Source: JBQCDV01 sp051960855
Lineage (GTDB): Bacteria; Actinomycetota; Actinomycetes; JAJZTN01
Direction: 5' to 3'
Assembly (NCBI GenBank): GCA_051960855.1
Contig: JBQCDV010000195.1
Location: forward strand, 1-32,222
DNA: 32,222 nucleotides
In this document: one piece after another, positions 17,441 through 24,725 of the stretch
Numbering within the stretch: position 1 is the first letter of the stretch
How the letters are laid out: the number at the start of each line of letters is the position of its first letter
The notes under the pieces: generated by a model
Seen by the model: only the letters and a program-made list of their open reading frames with translations
The model's database searches: none
What the model was told of the DNA's origin: nothing
Translations under genes and position numbers: made by a program

Positions 17441-18813
17441 CAGGCGTGTGCTCCCGTCGCGGCCGTCGACCCGCCTGTGGCGGGGCCGGTGGCCGACGTG
17501 ACTAGCTGCGGACTGGCAAAGAGCGTCGAGGCGGCCGGGTCGAACGGGCAGCCGCCGGCGGCGAAGTGGTCGAGGTACTCCTGGCGGAAGTACTGGATCG
17601 ACGAGGTGACCGGGCTCGTCGCGCCGTCCCCGAGCGCGCAAAAGGCGCGGCCGAGGATGTTGTCACACAGGTCGAGCAGCTTGGCGAGGTCCTCGTCGGT
17701 GCCGTCACCGCGCTCGAGCCGGTGCAGGATCTGCACCAGCCAGTAGGTGCCCTCGCGGCAGGGCGTGCACTTGCCGCAGGACTCGTGGGCGTAGAACTCG
17801 CTCCAGCGCAGCACGGCACGCACCACACAGGTCGTCTCGTCGAAGATCTGCAGCGCCCGGGTGCCGAGCATGGATCCCGCAGCGCCGACGCTCTCGAAGT
17901 CGAGAGGCGTGTCGATGTGCTCGGCCGTGAGGATCGGCGTCGACGACCCGCCGGGCGTCCAGAACTTCAGCTCGTGGCCCTCGCGCACGCCGCCGGCCAG
18001 GTCGAGCAGCTCGCGCAGGGTGATGCCCAGCGGCGCCTCGTACTGCCCCGGCCGGGCGACGTGGCCGGAGAGGGAGAAGATGCCCATCCCCTTGGACTTC
18101 TCGGTGCCCATGCCCGCGAACCAGTCGGCGCCGTTGCGCAGGATGGAGGGCACCGACGCAATCGACTCGACGTTGTTGATCACCGTCGGCTTCCCGTACA
18201 GGCCGGCAACAGCCGGGAAGGGAGGTCGCAGCCGCGGCTGGCCGCGCCGGCCCTCGAGGGAGTCGAGCAGCGCCGTCTCCTCACCGCAGATGTAGGCGCC
18301 GGCACCGGCGTGGACCGTGATCTCGAGGTCGAATCCGGAGCCCAGAATGTTGCTGCCTACGTAGCCGGCCGCCCGCGCCTCCTGCACGGCGTTCATCACG
18401 CGGCGGTAGACGTGGGGGACCTCGCCGCGCAGGTAGATGAAGGCGTGGTTGGCACGGATGGCGTAGCTGGTGATGATCACGCCCTCGACGAGCTCGTGAG
18501 GGTTGGCCATCATCGTAGGGATGTCCTTGCACGTCCCCGGCTCGGACTCATCGGCGTTGACCACGAGGTAGTGCGGCTTGCCATCGCCCTGCGGAATGAA
18601 GCCCCACTTCATACCGGTGGGGAAGCCCGCTCCTCCGCGTCCGCGCAGGCCCGAGTCCTTGACGGCGGCGATGACGTCGTCAGGAGTGCGCTGCAACGCG
18701 GCGCGCAGCCCCTGGTAGCCGTCGTACTGCTCGTAGACCGGCAGCGTCCACGACTGGTCCACTCCCCAGACACGGCTGAGGACCGGCGTCAGGACAGTGC
18801 TGTCCGTGCTCAC
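17440..18813 (-). CDS. nuoF: NADH-quinone oxidoreductase subunit F (NADH/FMN)
   Basis: Flavoprotein subunit (457 aa) that oxidises NADH via FMN and cluster N3-type 4Fe-4S. The glycine-rich nucleotide loop GLRGRGGAGFPTGMKW (55-70) and the FMN-site segment NADESEPGTCKD (86-97) are intact. Four ligands for the 4Fe-4S cluster are Cys346, 349, 352 and 392. The GTG start overlaps the nuoE stop (GTGA). The length is normal for the family. Confidence 0.96.
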   Translation of the reverse strand: MSTDSTVLTPVLSRVWGVDQSWTLPVYEQYDGYQGLRAALQRTPDDVIAAVKDSGLRGRGGAGFPTGMKWGFIPQGDGKPHYLVVNADESEPGTCKDIPTMMANPHELVEGVIITSYAIRANHAFIYLRGEVPHVYRRVMNAVQEARAAGYVGSNILGSGFDLEITVHAGAGAYICGEETALLDSLEGRRGQPRLRPPFPAVAGLYGKPTVINNVESIASVPSILRNGADWFAGMGTEKSKGMGIFSLSGHVARPGQYEAPLGITLRELLDLAGGVREGHELKFWTPGGSSTPILTAEHIDTPLDFESVGAAGSMLGTRALQIFDETTCVVRAVLRWSEFYAHESCGKCTPCREGTYWLVQILHRLERGDGTDEDLAKLLDLCDNILGRAFCALGDGATSPVTSSIQYFRQEYLDHFAAGGCPFDPAASTLFASPQLVTSATGPATGGSTAATGAHA

Positions 18814-19736
18814 TGCTGCTCCTCCCCTGCGGCGTTGGGTGTCGACCCATCGGTGGCAGCGGCGCTCTCGACGCTCTGGGTGTTGTCGGGGTCCGAGGCT
18901 GACGTCTCCATCGGCGCGTCATGCCCGCTCGGGCCGCCCTCGTTGCCGTAGCCGGAGGTCACTCCGGCACCGCCCGCAGCCGCCGGTGCCGAGTCGCGGC
19001 TGGTGGCGCGGGAGCCCTCCCCGTCCTGCCCGCCCTGCCCGTCCTGCCCGTCCTGTCCCGGACGCCGCCACCCCTGCTGCTCGGCGATGTGGACGCCGGC
19101 AAGGGTGGCCGGACCCGCGGACGGCCCCTCGTTGACGCGGCCGTCCGGGAAACCGGCGAGCAGCCGCTCGTTGTCGCGGAACGAGCAGATCCGAGGACCA
19201 CGCGTCGACTGGACCTCCTCGCCGGCCCGCAGCGCGTCGACGAGCGCAACCGCGCTGTCGGGTGTCATGCCGTCGAAGAACTCCCAGTCGACGGTCATAA
19301 CGGGGGCGTAGTCGCAGGCCGCCTGGCACTCGATGTGCTCGAGCGTGAGCGAACCGTCCTCGGTGCGCTCGTCGTTGCCGACCCCCAGGTGGTCCTTCAG
19401 CCGCTGGAAGATGGCGTCGCCGCCCATGATCGCGCACAGCGTGTTGGTGCAGACGCCGACGAGGTGGTCGCCGACGGGGCGTCGCTTGTACATGGTGTAG
19501 AAGGTCGCGACCGCCGAGACCTCGGCCGTGGTCAGGTCGAGGACCTCCGCGCAGAACTCGATCCCCTCAGGGGAGACGTAGCCCTGCTCGCTCTGCACCA
19601 GGTGCAGCAGCGGCAGCAGCGCGGAGCGCTTCTCCGGGTAGCGGGCCACCACCTGCTGCGCGTCAGCCAGCAGACGCTCGCGCGTGGCGTCATCGAGAAG
19701 CCCCGCGGACGGCGTTCGCGGATCGATCTGGGTCAT
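18810..19736 (-). CDS. nuoE: NADH-quinone oxidoreductase subunit E with long disordered tail
   Basis: Thioredoxin-fold 2Fe-2S subunit of the NADH module carrying cluster N1a (308 aa). The four ligands are Cys96 and Cys101 (CTNTLC) and Cys137 and Cys141 (CQAAC). The ATG at 19736 overlaps the nuoD stop by 4 bp (ATGA). The catalytic domain ends near residue 215. The remaining 90 or so residues are Gly/Gln/Asp/Ser-rich and look disordered, with a GQD repeat encoded by a 9-bp tandem array. Usual NuoE length is 160-250, so the tail is unusually long. Confidence 0.95.
   Translation of the reverse strand: MTQIDPRTPSAGLLDDATRERLLADAQQVVARYPEKRSALLPLLHLVQSEQGYVSPEGIEFCAEVLDLTTAEVSAVATFYTMYKRRPVGDHLVGVCTNTLCAIMGGDAIFQRLKDHLGVGNDERTEDGSLTLEHIECQAACDYAPVMTVDWEFFDGMTPDSAVALVDALRAGEEVQSTRGPRICSFRDNERLLAGFPDGRVNEGPSAGPATLAGVHIAEQQGWRRPGQDGQDGQGGQDGEGSRATSRDSAPAAAGGAGVTSGYGNEGGPSGHDAPMETSASDPDNTQSVESAAATDGSTPNAAGEEQQ
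19021..19056 (-). repeat. 9-bp tandem array in the nuoE tail
   Basis: Four 9-bp units on the plus strand (three reading CCGTCCTGC or its last-base variant, one CCGCCCTGC) lie head to tail. On the coding strand they give GQD/GQG triplets in the disordered C-terminal region of NuoE. Multiples of three keep the frame, so copy number could vary freely. Confidence 0.85.
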
Positions 19737-21076
19737 CGGTCGACGCCTCCCATGACGGGGTCGATCGAGGCCACGGCGGCGATGACGTCGGCGACCTGGC
19801 CGCCCTCGCACATCGCGGCGACAGCCTGCAGGTTGTTGAACGACGGGTCCCGGAAGTGCGCGCGGTAGGGCTTGGTCCCACCATCGCTGACCAGCTGGCA
19901 ACCCAGCTCGCCGCGCGGCGACTCGACGGGGACGTAGGCCTGGCCGGCGGGCACGCGGAAGCCTTCGGTGACCAGCTTGAAGTGGTGGATCAGGGCCTCC
20001 ATGGAGGAGCCCATGATGTGGCGGATGTGGTCGAGGGAGTTGCCCATCCCATCGCCGCCGATAGCCAGCTGCGCCGGCCACCCGATCTTCTTGTCCTCGA
20101 CCATGACCGGCCCGGGGCCGACGTCGGACAGCTTGTCGAGTGCCTGCTCGACGATGCGCAGGGACTGCTTCATCTCGTCGACGCGGATCCGGAAGCGTCC
20201 GTAGGCGTCGGAGGAGTCCCAGGTGCAGACGTCGAAGTCGTAACCCTCGTAGCCGCTGTAGGGCTGCGTCTTGCGCAGGTCCCACGGCAGGCCGGTCGAG
20301 CGCAGGACGGGGCCGGTGATGCCCAGCGCCATGCAGCCGGTCAGGTCGAGGTAGCCGACGCCGACGGTGCGGCCCTTGAAGATGGAGTTCTCGTTGCAGA
20401 GCGCCTCGTACTCCGGGATGCGCTTGCGCATCACCGTGATGAAGTCGCGCACCTTGTCGATCGCACCCGGGGGGAGGTCCTGCGCCAGGCCGCCGGGGCG
20501 GATGTAGGCGTGGTTCATCCGCAGGCCGGTGATGAGCTCGAACAGGTCGAGCACGAGCTCGCGCTCCCGGAAGCCGATCGTCATCACCGTGAGGGCGCCA
20601 AGCTCCATGCCGCCGGTCGCGATCGCCACGAGGTGGGAGGAGATCCGGTTGAGCTCCATCATCATCACCCGGATGATCTGGGCCCGCTCCGGCACCTGCT
20701 CCTCGATGCCCAGCAGCCGCTCAAGGGAGAGGCAGTAGGCCGCCTCGTTGAAGAACGGCGACAGGTAGTCCATGCGAGTGCAGAACGTGACGCCCTGCGT
20801 CCACGTCCGGAACTCCATGTTCTTCTCGATGCCGGTGTGCAGGTAGCCGATGCCGCATCGGGCCTCGGTCACCGTCTCGCCCTCGAGCTCGAGAATCAGC
20901 CGCAGCACCCCGTGGGTGGAGGGGTGCTGGGGCCCCATGTTGACGACGATGCGCTCCTGGCCGATGTCCCCGAGGCCGGCGGCGATCGAGTCCCAGTCCT
21001 GGCCGGTGACCGTGAAGACCCGACCCTCGGTCGTCTCCCGGGAGCTGGCGTAGGCGTCGTTGGTGGCTGTGGACAT
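19733..21076 (-). CDS. nuoD: NADH-quinone oxidoreductase subunit D
   Basis: Peripheral-arm subunit (447 aa) that forms the quinone site with NuoB. It is related to the large subunit of NiFe hydrogenases but lacks the metal cysteines. The conserved loop GPQHPSTHGVLRL (48-60) with His51 and His55 is the quinone-headgroup region. A second signature, CGIGYLHTGIEKNMEFRTWTQ-like, follows. The ATG at 21076 overlaps the nuoC stop by one base. The first 40 residues are a variable extension typical of actinobacteria. Confidence 0.96.
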   Translation of the reverse strand: MSTATNDAYASSRETTEGRVFTVTGQDWDSIAAGLGDIGQERIVVNMGPQHPSTHGVLRLILELEGETVTEARCGIGYLHTGIEKNMEFRTWTQGVTFCTRMDYLSPFFNEAAYCLSLERLLGIEEQVPERAQIIRVMMMELNRISSHLVAIATGGMELGALTVMTIGFRERELVLDLFELITGLRMNHAYIRPGGLAQDLPPGAIDKVRDFITVMRKRIPEYEALCNENSIFKGRTVGVGYLDLTGCMALGITGPVLRSTGLPWDLRKTQPYSGYEGYDFDVCTWDSSDAYGRFRIRVDEMKQSLRIVEQALDKLSDVGPGPVMVEDKKIGWPAQLAIGGDGMGNSLDHIRHIMGSSMEALIHHFKLVTEGFRVPAGQAYVPVESPRGELGCQLVSDGGTKPYRAHFRDPSFNNLQAVAAMCEGGQVADVIAAVASIDPVMGGVDR

Positions 21077-21927
21077 CAGGAGTACGCCCTCCGCTCGTCG
21101 GGCGGCGGTACCTGCGCGCCCTTGTATTCCACGGGGATGCCGCCCAGCGGGTAGTCCTTGCGCTGGGGGTGGCCCGGCCAGTCGTCGGGCATCTCGATCC
21201 GGATGAGCGACGGGTGGCCGTCGAAGATCAGGCCGAAGAAGTCCCAGGTCTCACGCTCATGCCAGTTGTTGGCGGGGTAGATCGTGGTGACCGAGGGAAT
21301 GTGCGGGTCGGCGTCGGGGCAGGTCACCTCGACGCGCAGCCGCCGGTTGTGGGTGATGGACAGCAGGGGGTAGACGGCGTGCAGCTCGCGGCCGGCGTCC
21401 TCCGGGTAGTGCACGCCGCTGACGCCTAGGCACATCTCGAACCGCAGCGACGGCAGGTCGCGCAGCGTCTGCATGACCGCCGGCAGGTGCTCCCGTGCGA
21501 CGTTCAGGGTGAGCTCGCCGGCGTGCACGACCACGCCCTCGATGGCCTGGTCGACCGGGGTGCCGAGGGTGTCGAGGGCGTCCTCGAGCTCGTCGACGGC
21601 CTCGTCGAACCAGCCGCCGTAGGGGCGCGGCGTCGACAACGGCTTGAAGACGGTGCGCTGCAAGCCGCCGTAGCCGGTGGTGTCGCCGCTGCCCTTGCTG
21701 CCGAACATCCCCTGGTGTCGCCCGATGACCTCGGGCTCCACGCGGCGCGACGGCTCGCGCAGCGCCGGGCTCTGCTCACTGGAGCCGGGGACGTTCTCGG
21801 TCAGCGAGTGCGGCTCCTCGCTCACGCGGCTGGAGTCGCTCGGGCCGGGCGTGGGGGCCTCGGGGACGTCCTCGGTCGTCGGCTCCTGACCGGCACCCTG
21901 GCTGGAGACGCTGCTCTCCTCGCTCAC
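21076..21927 (-). CDS. nuoC: NADH-quinone oxidoreductase subunit C
   Basis: The 30-kDa-type linker subunit of complex I (283 aa). The family signature is present as NNWHERETWDFFGLIFDGHP, followed by RIEMPDDWPGHPQRKDYPLGG. The GTG start overlaps the nuoB stop by 4 bp (GTGA). The first 65 residues are Ser/Glu/Pro-rich and probably disordered; the folded domain starts near residue 95. NuoC and NuoD are separate proteins here, unlike the fused CD form of E. coli. Confidence 0.95.
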   Translation of the reverse strand: MSEESSVSSQGAGQEPTTEDVPEAPTPGPSDSSRVSEEPHSLTENVPGSSEQSPALREPSRRVEPEVIGRHQGMFGSKGSGDTTGYGGLQRTVFKPLSTPRPYGGWFDEAVDELEDALDTLGTPVDQAIEGVVVHAGELTLNVAREHLPAVMQTLRDLPSLRFEMCLGVSGVHYPEDAGRELHAVYPLLSITHNRRLRVEVTCPDADPHIPSVTTIYPANNWHERETWDFFGLIFDGHPSLIRIEMPDDWPGHPQRKDYPLGGIPVEYKGAQVPPPDERRAYS

Positions 21928-22478
21928 CGCAGGAGCCCCTTCATGTCAGAGGTGGGTGTGGCGGCCAGGGCGGCCAGCTCGGCCTCGCGGGCGGCCTTCT
22001 CGCGGTTGACGCCGAGCGGCTCGTTCTGGATCTGGTCGTGCAGCTTGAGGATGGCGTCGATCAGCATCTCGGGCCGCGGCGGGCAGCCCGGCAGGTAGAT
22101 GTCCACGGGGACGATGTGGTCGACGCCCTGCACGATGGCGTAGTTGTTGAACATGCCGCCGCTGGAGGCACAGACGCCCATGGCGAGGACCCACTTGGGG
22201 TTGGGCATCTGGTCGTAGATCTGGCGCACGACCGGCGCCATCTTCTGGCTGACGCGGCCGGCCACGATCATGAGGTCCGCCTGGCGTGGCGACGCGCGGA
22301 ACACCTCCATGCCGAAGCGCGCGAGGTCGTAACGGGGACCTCCCGAGGTCATCATCTCGATCGCGCAGCAGGCCAGTCCGAACGTCGCCGGCCACAGCGA
22401 GCCGCGGCGGAAGTAGCCCGCGAGGTTCTCGACCGTGGTGAGCAGGAAGCCGCTCGGCAGCTTCTCCTCGATACCCAT
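21924..22478 (-). CDS. nuoB: NADH-quinone oxidoreductase subunit B (cluster N2)
   Basis: Subunit (184 aa) holding cluster N2, the direct electron donor to menaquinone. The ligands are the tandem Cys37-Cys38 plus Cys103 and Cys132, in WPATFGLACCAIEMM, LAMGVCASSGGMF and YLPGCPPRPE. The ATG at 22478 follows the nuoA stop by 9 bp, with GAGGT upstream. Length and motifs are normal for the family. Confidence 0.97.
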   Translation of the reverse strand: MGIEEKLPSGFLLTTVENLAGYFRRGSLWPATFGLACCAIEMMTSGGPRYDLARFGMEVFRASPRQADLMIVAGRVSQKMAPVVRQIYDQMPNPKWVLAMGVCASSGGMFNNYAIVQGVDHIVPVDIYLPGCPPRPEMLIDAILKLHDQIQNEPLGVNREKAAREAELAALAATPTSDMKGLLR

Positions 22479-22487
22479 GTGGCTACC

Positions 22488-22847
22488 TCAGTCCCACTCG
22501 AGCCCACCGCGCCGCCACACATAGGCGTAGGCGACGAAGACGGTGAGGATGAAGAGGACCATCTCCACGAGTCCGAACAGGCCGAGCGAGTCGAAGGCGA
22601 CGGCCCACGGGTAGAGGAAGATGATCTCGATGTCGAAGATGATGAAGAGCATCGCGGTGATGTAGTACTTCACCGGGAAGCGCCCGCCACCGACGGGCTG
22701 CGGCGTCGGCTCGATGCCGCACTCGTAGGCGTCGAGCTTCGCTCGGTTGTAACGCTTGGGCCCCGTGAGTGCGCCTGCGCCGATGGAGAAGACGGCGAAG
22801 CCGCCGGCCAACAAGCCCAGCACCAAGATGGGGGCATAGACGTTCAA
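22488..22847 (-). CDS. nuoA: NADH-quinone oxidoreductase subunit A, TTG start
   Basis: Small membrane subunit (119 aa, normal length) with three helices, first gene of the nuoA-N run. The loop between helices 1 and 2 shows the conserved YECGIEPTP, near the quinone cavity. The only start that preserves the family's beginning (MNVYAPILVLGLLAGGF) is TTG at 22847, with AGGGA 8 bp upstream. A TTG start on the first gene may keep its initiation rate low. The 121 bp upstream holds a hairpin at 22884-22903, a weak -10-like TAGGAT (minus strand, 22883-22878) and an 11-bp palindrome TCGTGTCACGA (22934-22944), with no convincing -35. Confidence 0.94.
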   Translation of the reverse strand: MNVYAPILVLGLLAGGFAVFSIGAGALTGPKRYNRAKLDAYECGIEPTPQPVGGGRFPVKYYITAMLFIIFDIEIIFLYPWAVAFDSLGLFGLVEMVLFILTVFVAYAYVWRRGGLEWD

Positions 22848-22883
22848 CGGAAGTCCCTTCCGACGGGCGGGATTGTCATCCTA

Positions 22884-22903
22884 GGTCGGCCGAAGGGCCG
22901 ACC
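22884..22903 (-). terminator. Perfect 8-bp hairpin between menJ and nuoA
   Basis: GGTCGGCC and its complement enclose a 4-base loop, with no mismatch. It lies 65 bp after the reductase stop codon and 36 bp before nuoA. No T-rich tract follows, so it may be a partial terminator, a processing site that protects nuo mRNA, or both. If read through, the reductase and nuo genes share a transcript. Confidence 0.5.
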
Positions 22904-22968
22904 CTGACGCGGGTCCCGGGTGGCGGGCATGACTCGTGTCACGACCGACAGCGGCTGGGCGGTGGGCG

Positions 22969-24273
22969 TCATGCGGCCGGCGCGAGCTTGGTCAGCGCCT
23001 GGATGACGCGGTCCATCGCGTCGCCGCCGCGGGGGTCGCTGAGATTCGCGAGCAGCTTGAGGGTGAACTTCATCAGAGTCGGGTGCGGCAGCCCGTGTCG
23101 GGTGGCCAGCTTCATCACCGAGGGGTTGCCGATCGCCTTCACGAAGACGCGACCCAGCGTGTAGTAGCCGCCGTACGCCTCCTTCAGGGCCGTTGGGTAG
23201 CCCTGCAGCGCCAGCTCCCGGCTGCCCTCGGTGGGGCGGCCCAGGGCCGAGACGATGACCTCCGCAGCCGTCGCCCCCGACTCCATGGCGTAGGCGATGC
23301 CCTCGCCGTTGAACGGGTTCACCATGCCGCCCGCGTCCCCCACCAGGAGCACGCCACGGGTGTAGTGCGGCTGACGGTTGAAGCCCATCGGCAGCGCGGC
23401 CCCGCGCACGGGCTGCGTCATCGTCTGCTCGTTGAACTCCCACTCGGCCGGCATCGACTCGACCCACCGGTGCAGCAGGGCCTTGTAGTCGACGTTGCCG
23501 AAGGCGGAGCTGGTGTTGAGGATGCCGAGACCGACGTTGCTGGTGCCGTCACCCACCCCGAAGATCCAGCCGTAGCCGGGCAGGAGCACCTCCTTGCCGG
23601 AGCTGCGGTCCCACAGTTCGAGCCACGACTCGAGCCAGTCGTCGTCGTGGCGCGGGGTCTTGTAGTAGGTGCGCACGGCCACGCCCATCGGGCGGTCGTC
23701 CCTCTTCTGCAGCCCGAGGGCGAGCGAGAGGCGGCTGGAGTTGCCATCGGCGGCGACGACCACCTTGGCGGCGAAACGGCGCTCCGGGCCGGTCTTACGG
23801 CCGGCGTCGTCGACTTCGCGGGCGGTCACGGCGGTGACGCGGCCAGTGGTCTCGTCGACGACCGGCCCGGTGACGGACATCCGCTCGTAGAGGCGCGCGC
23901 CCGCCTTCACGGCCTGGCTGGCCAGGATCTCGTCGAAGTCCAGCCGGGGCCGCACGAGGCCGTAGTCGGGGAAGCTGGCAAGCTCCGGCCAGGGCAGCTC
24001 GAGGCGCATCCCGCCGCCGATGATCCGAAGCCCATGGTTGCGGATCCACCCGGCCTCGGGCGTCGTGTCGATGCCCATCCGGAGCAGCTGCTCGACGGCA
24101 CGGGGGGTCAGGCCATCACCGCAGACCTTCTCTCGCGGGAAGGCGGTCTTCTCGAGGAGAACGACGTCCAGGCCGGCTTGTGCGAGGTAGTAGGCAGTTG
24201 TGGAGCCGGCCGGTCCAGCGCCGACGATGACGACGTCGGCGACGTCCTCGGGACGGGAGCTGTCTGCGCTCAC
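22969..24273 (-). CDS. menJ: Geranylgeranyl reductase family FAD protein (menaquinone reductase, MenJ-like)
   Basis: FAD-dependent reductase (434 aa) of the GGR family, likely saturating one double bond of the menaquinone side chain. The GTG at 24273 is preferred because GGAGG lies 5 bp upstream; a TTG at 24315 would extend it but has no ribosome binding site and would run through a palindromic operator. Visible motifs are the FAD-binding VVIVGAGPAGSTTAYYLAQ (14-32), KVCGDGLTPRAV with Cys51 in the place of the cysteine reported as essential in mycobacterial MenJ, and the late GDAGGMVNPFNGEGIAYAME. Rv0561c of M. tuberculosis, beside menG and a prenyl synthase, is the established analogue. Archaeal-type lipid reduction is less likely in this context. 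Confidence 0.85.
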   Translation of the reverse strand: MSADSSRPEDVADVVIVGAGPAGSTTAYYLAQAGLDVVLLEKTAFPREKVCGDGLTPRAVEQLLRMGIDTTPEAGWIRNHGLRIIGGGMRLELPWPELASFPDYGLVRPRLDFDEILASQAVKAGARLYERMSVTGPVVDETTGRVTAVTAREVDDAGRKTGPERRFAAKVVVAADGNSSRLSLALGLQKRDDRPMGVAVRTYYKTPRHDDDWLESWLELWDRSSGKEVLLPGYGWIFGVGDGTSNVGLGILNTSSAFGNVDYKALLHRWVESMPAEWEFNEQTMTQPVRGAALPMGFNRQPHYTRGVLLVGDAGGMVNPFNGEGIAYAMESGATAAEVIVSALGRPTEGSRELALQGYPTALKEAYGGYYTLGRVFVKAIGNPSVMKLATRHGLPHPTLMKFTLKLLANLSDPRGGDAMDRVIQALTKLAPAA

Positions 24274-24292
24274 CGGGGCCTCCGCCAGTCGC

Positions 24293-24310
24293 TTGTGAAT
24301 GTGTTCACGA
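24293..24310. promoter_or_regulatory. rex: Putative Rex operator upstream of menJ-nuo
   Basis: TTGTGAA-TGTG-TTCACGA is a near-perfect dyad. Against the Streptomyces Rex operator form TGTGAA-N4-TTCACA it matches 11 of 12 arm positions. Rex represses respiratory genes when NADH/NAD+ is low and is known to control nuo in Streptomyces coelicolor. The site lies 19 bp before the menJ GTG, just downstream of a possible -10 TAGACT (24327-24322, minus strand), where a repressor would block transcription. The rex gene itself is not in this window. Confidence 0.65.
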
Positions 24311-24351
24311 ACCAACCGGAGAGTCTACGGCCCGTCCCGACCTTCCGCGTC

Positions 24352-24391
24352 CCCACGCACGCCCTTGCACGCCCTTGCACGCCCACGCACA
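24352..24391. repeat. Four 10-bp tandem repeats
   Basis: Four head-to-tail decamers of the form CCCNNGCACG: outer copies read CCCACGCAC(G/A), inner two read CCCTTGCACG. The array abuts the csbD terminator and lies upstream of the menJ promoter region. The function is not apparent; a 10-bp period puts each copy on the same face of the helix. Confidence 0.85.
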
Positions 24392-24423
24392 GCAGCCGTC
24401 GGTGTGCGAACCGACGGCTGCTG
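24390..24423 (-). terminator. 14-bp hairpin terminator after csbD
   Basis: A perfect inverted repeat with arms at 24390-24403 and 24410-24423 (core AGCAGCCGTCGGT) encloses a 6-base loop. It starts 36 bp after the csbD stop codon and has no T-tract. It should end the menG-csbD transcript before the menJ-nuo promoter. Confidence 0.85.
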
Positions 24424-24459
24424 ACTGCCCCGAGCACGCGGGTCTTCCCGCGCGGAGTC

Positions 24460-24633
24460 CTAACTCTTGAAGGCGTCCTTCACCTTCTCGCCGGCCTGCT
24501 TGAGGTCGGCCTTGCCCTTGTCGGTCCGTCCCTCTGCCTCGAGGTCGCGGTTGTCCGTGGCCTTGCCAGCCTCGGTCTTGGCGTCACCCTTCAGGGCCTC
24601 GGCGCTGTTCTTCATCTTGTCCATCGCACCCAC
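24460..24633 (-). CDS. CsbD-family stress protein
   Basis: Small, very hydrophilic protein (57 aa) of the CsbD-like family: MKNSAEALKGDAKTEAGKAT, then DLEAEGRTDKGKADLKQAGE and the terminal KVKDAF. Nearly all residues are charged or small, consistent with a helical, possibly disordered stress protein. The GTG at 24633 is chosen for GGAAGGAG 8 bp upstream and because family members start M-G; an ATG three codons later is an alternative. CsbD of Bacillus is a sigma-B stress-regulon member, but its biochemical role is unknown. A sigma-B-like promoter lies upstream, and a strong hairpin follows. Confidence 0.88.
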   Translation of the reverse strand: MGAMDKMKNSAEALKGDAKTEAGKATDNRDLEAEGRTDKGKADLKQAGEKVKDAFKS

Positions 24634-24700
24634 GGCATGGGCTCCTTCCGTCACGGCGCGGCGCTGCGGAGGTGATGGCCGCGCTCCGACGTGGGGAGGA

Positions 24701-24725
24701 GTACCCCGGCGAGAGCGTCTTACGC
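24701..24725 (-). promoter_or_regulatory. Sigma-B-like stress promoter for csbD
   Basis: On the minus strand GCGT, 15 bases, then GGGTAC matches the Streptomyces coelicolor sigma-B consensus GNNT-N14-16-GGGTAC/T. The -35 part overlaps the menG stop region and the -10 part is 67 bp before the csbD GTG. The match is short, so chance is possible in GC-rich DNA, but it sits before a gene family known to be sigma-B controlled. Confidence 0.45.

Noticed and set aside
22934..22944. TCGTGTCACGA palindrome upstream of nuoA as a second Rex site
   Set aside because: The dyad has a 1-base centre instead of the 4-base spacer and AA/TT core that Rex requires.
24274..24315. TTG at 24315 as the menJ start
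   Set aside because: No ribosome binding site precedes it and it would put the Rex-like operator inside the coding region; the GTG at 24273 has GGAGG at good spacing.
24352..24391. Decamer array as a CRISPR
   Set aside because: Units are 10 bp and adjacent with no spacers, and no cas gene is nearby.
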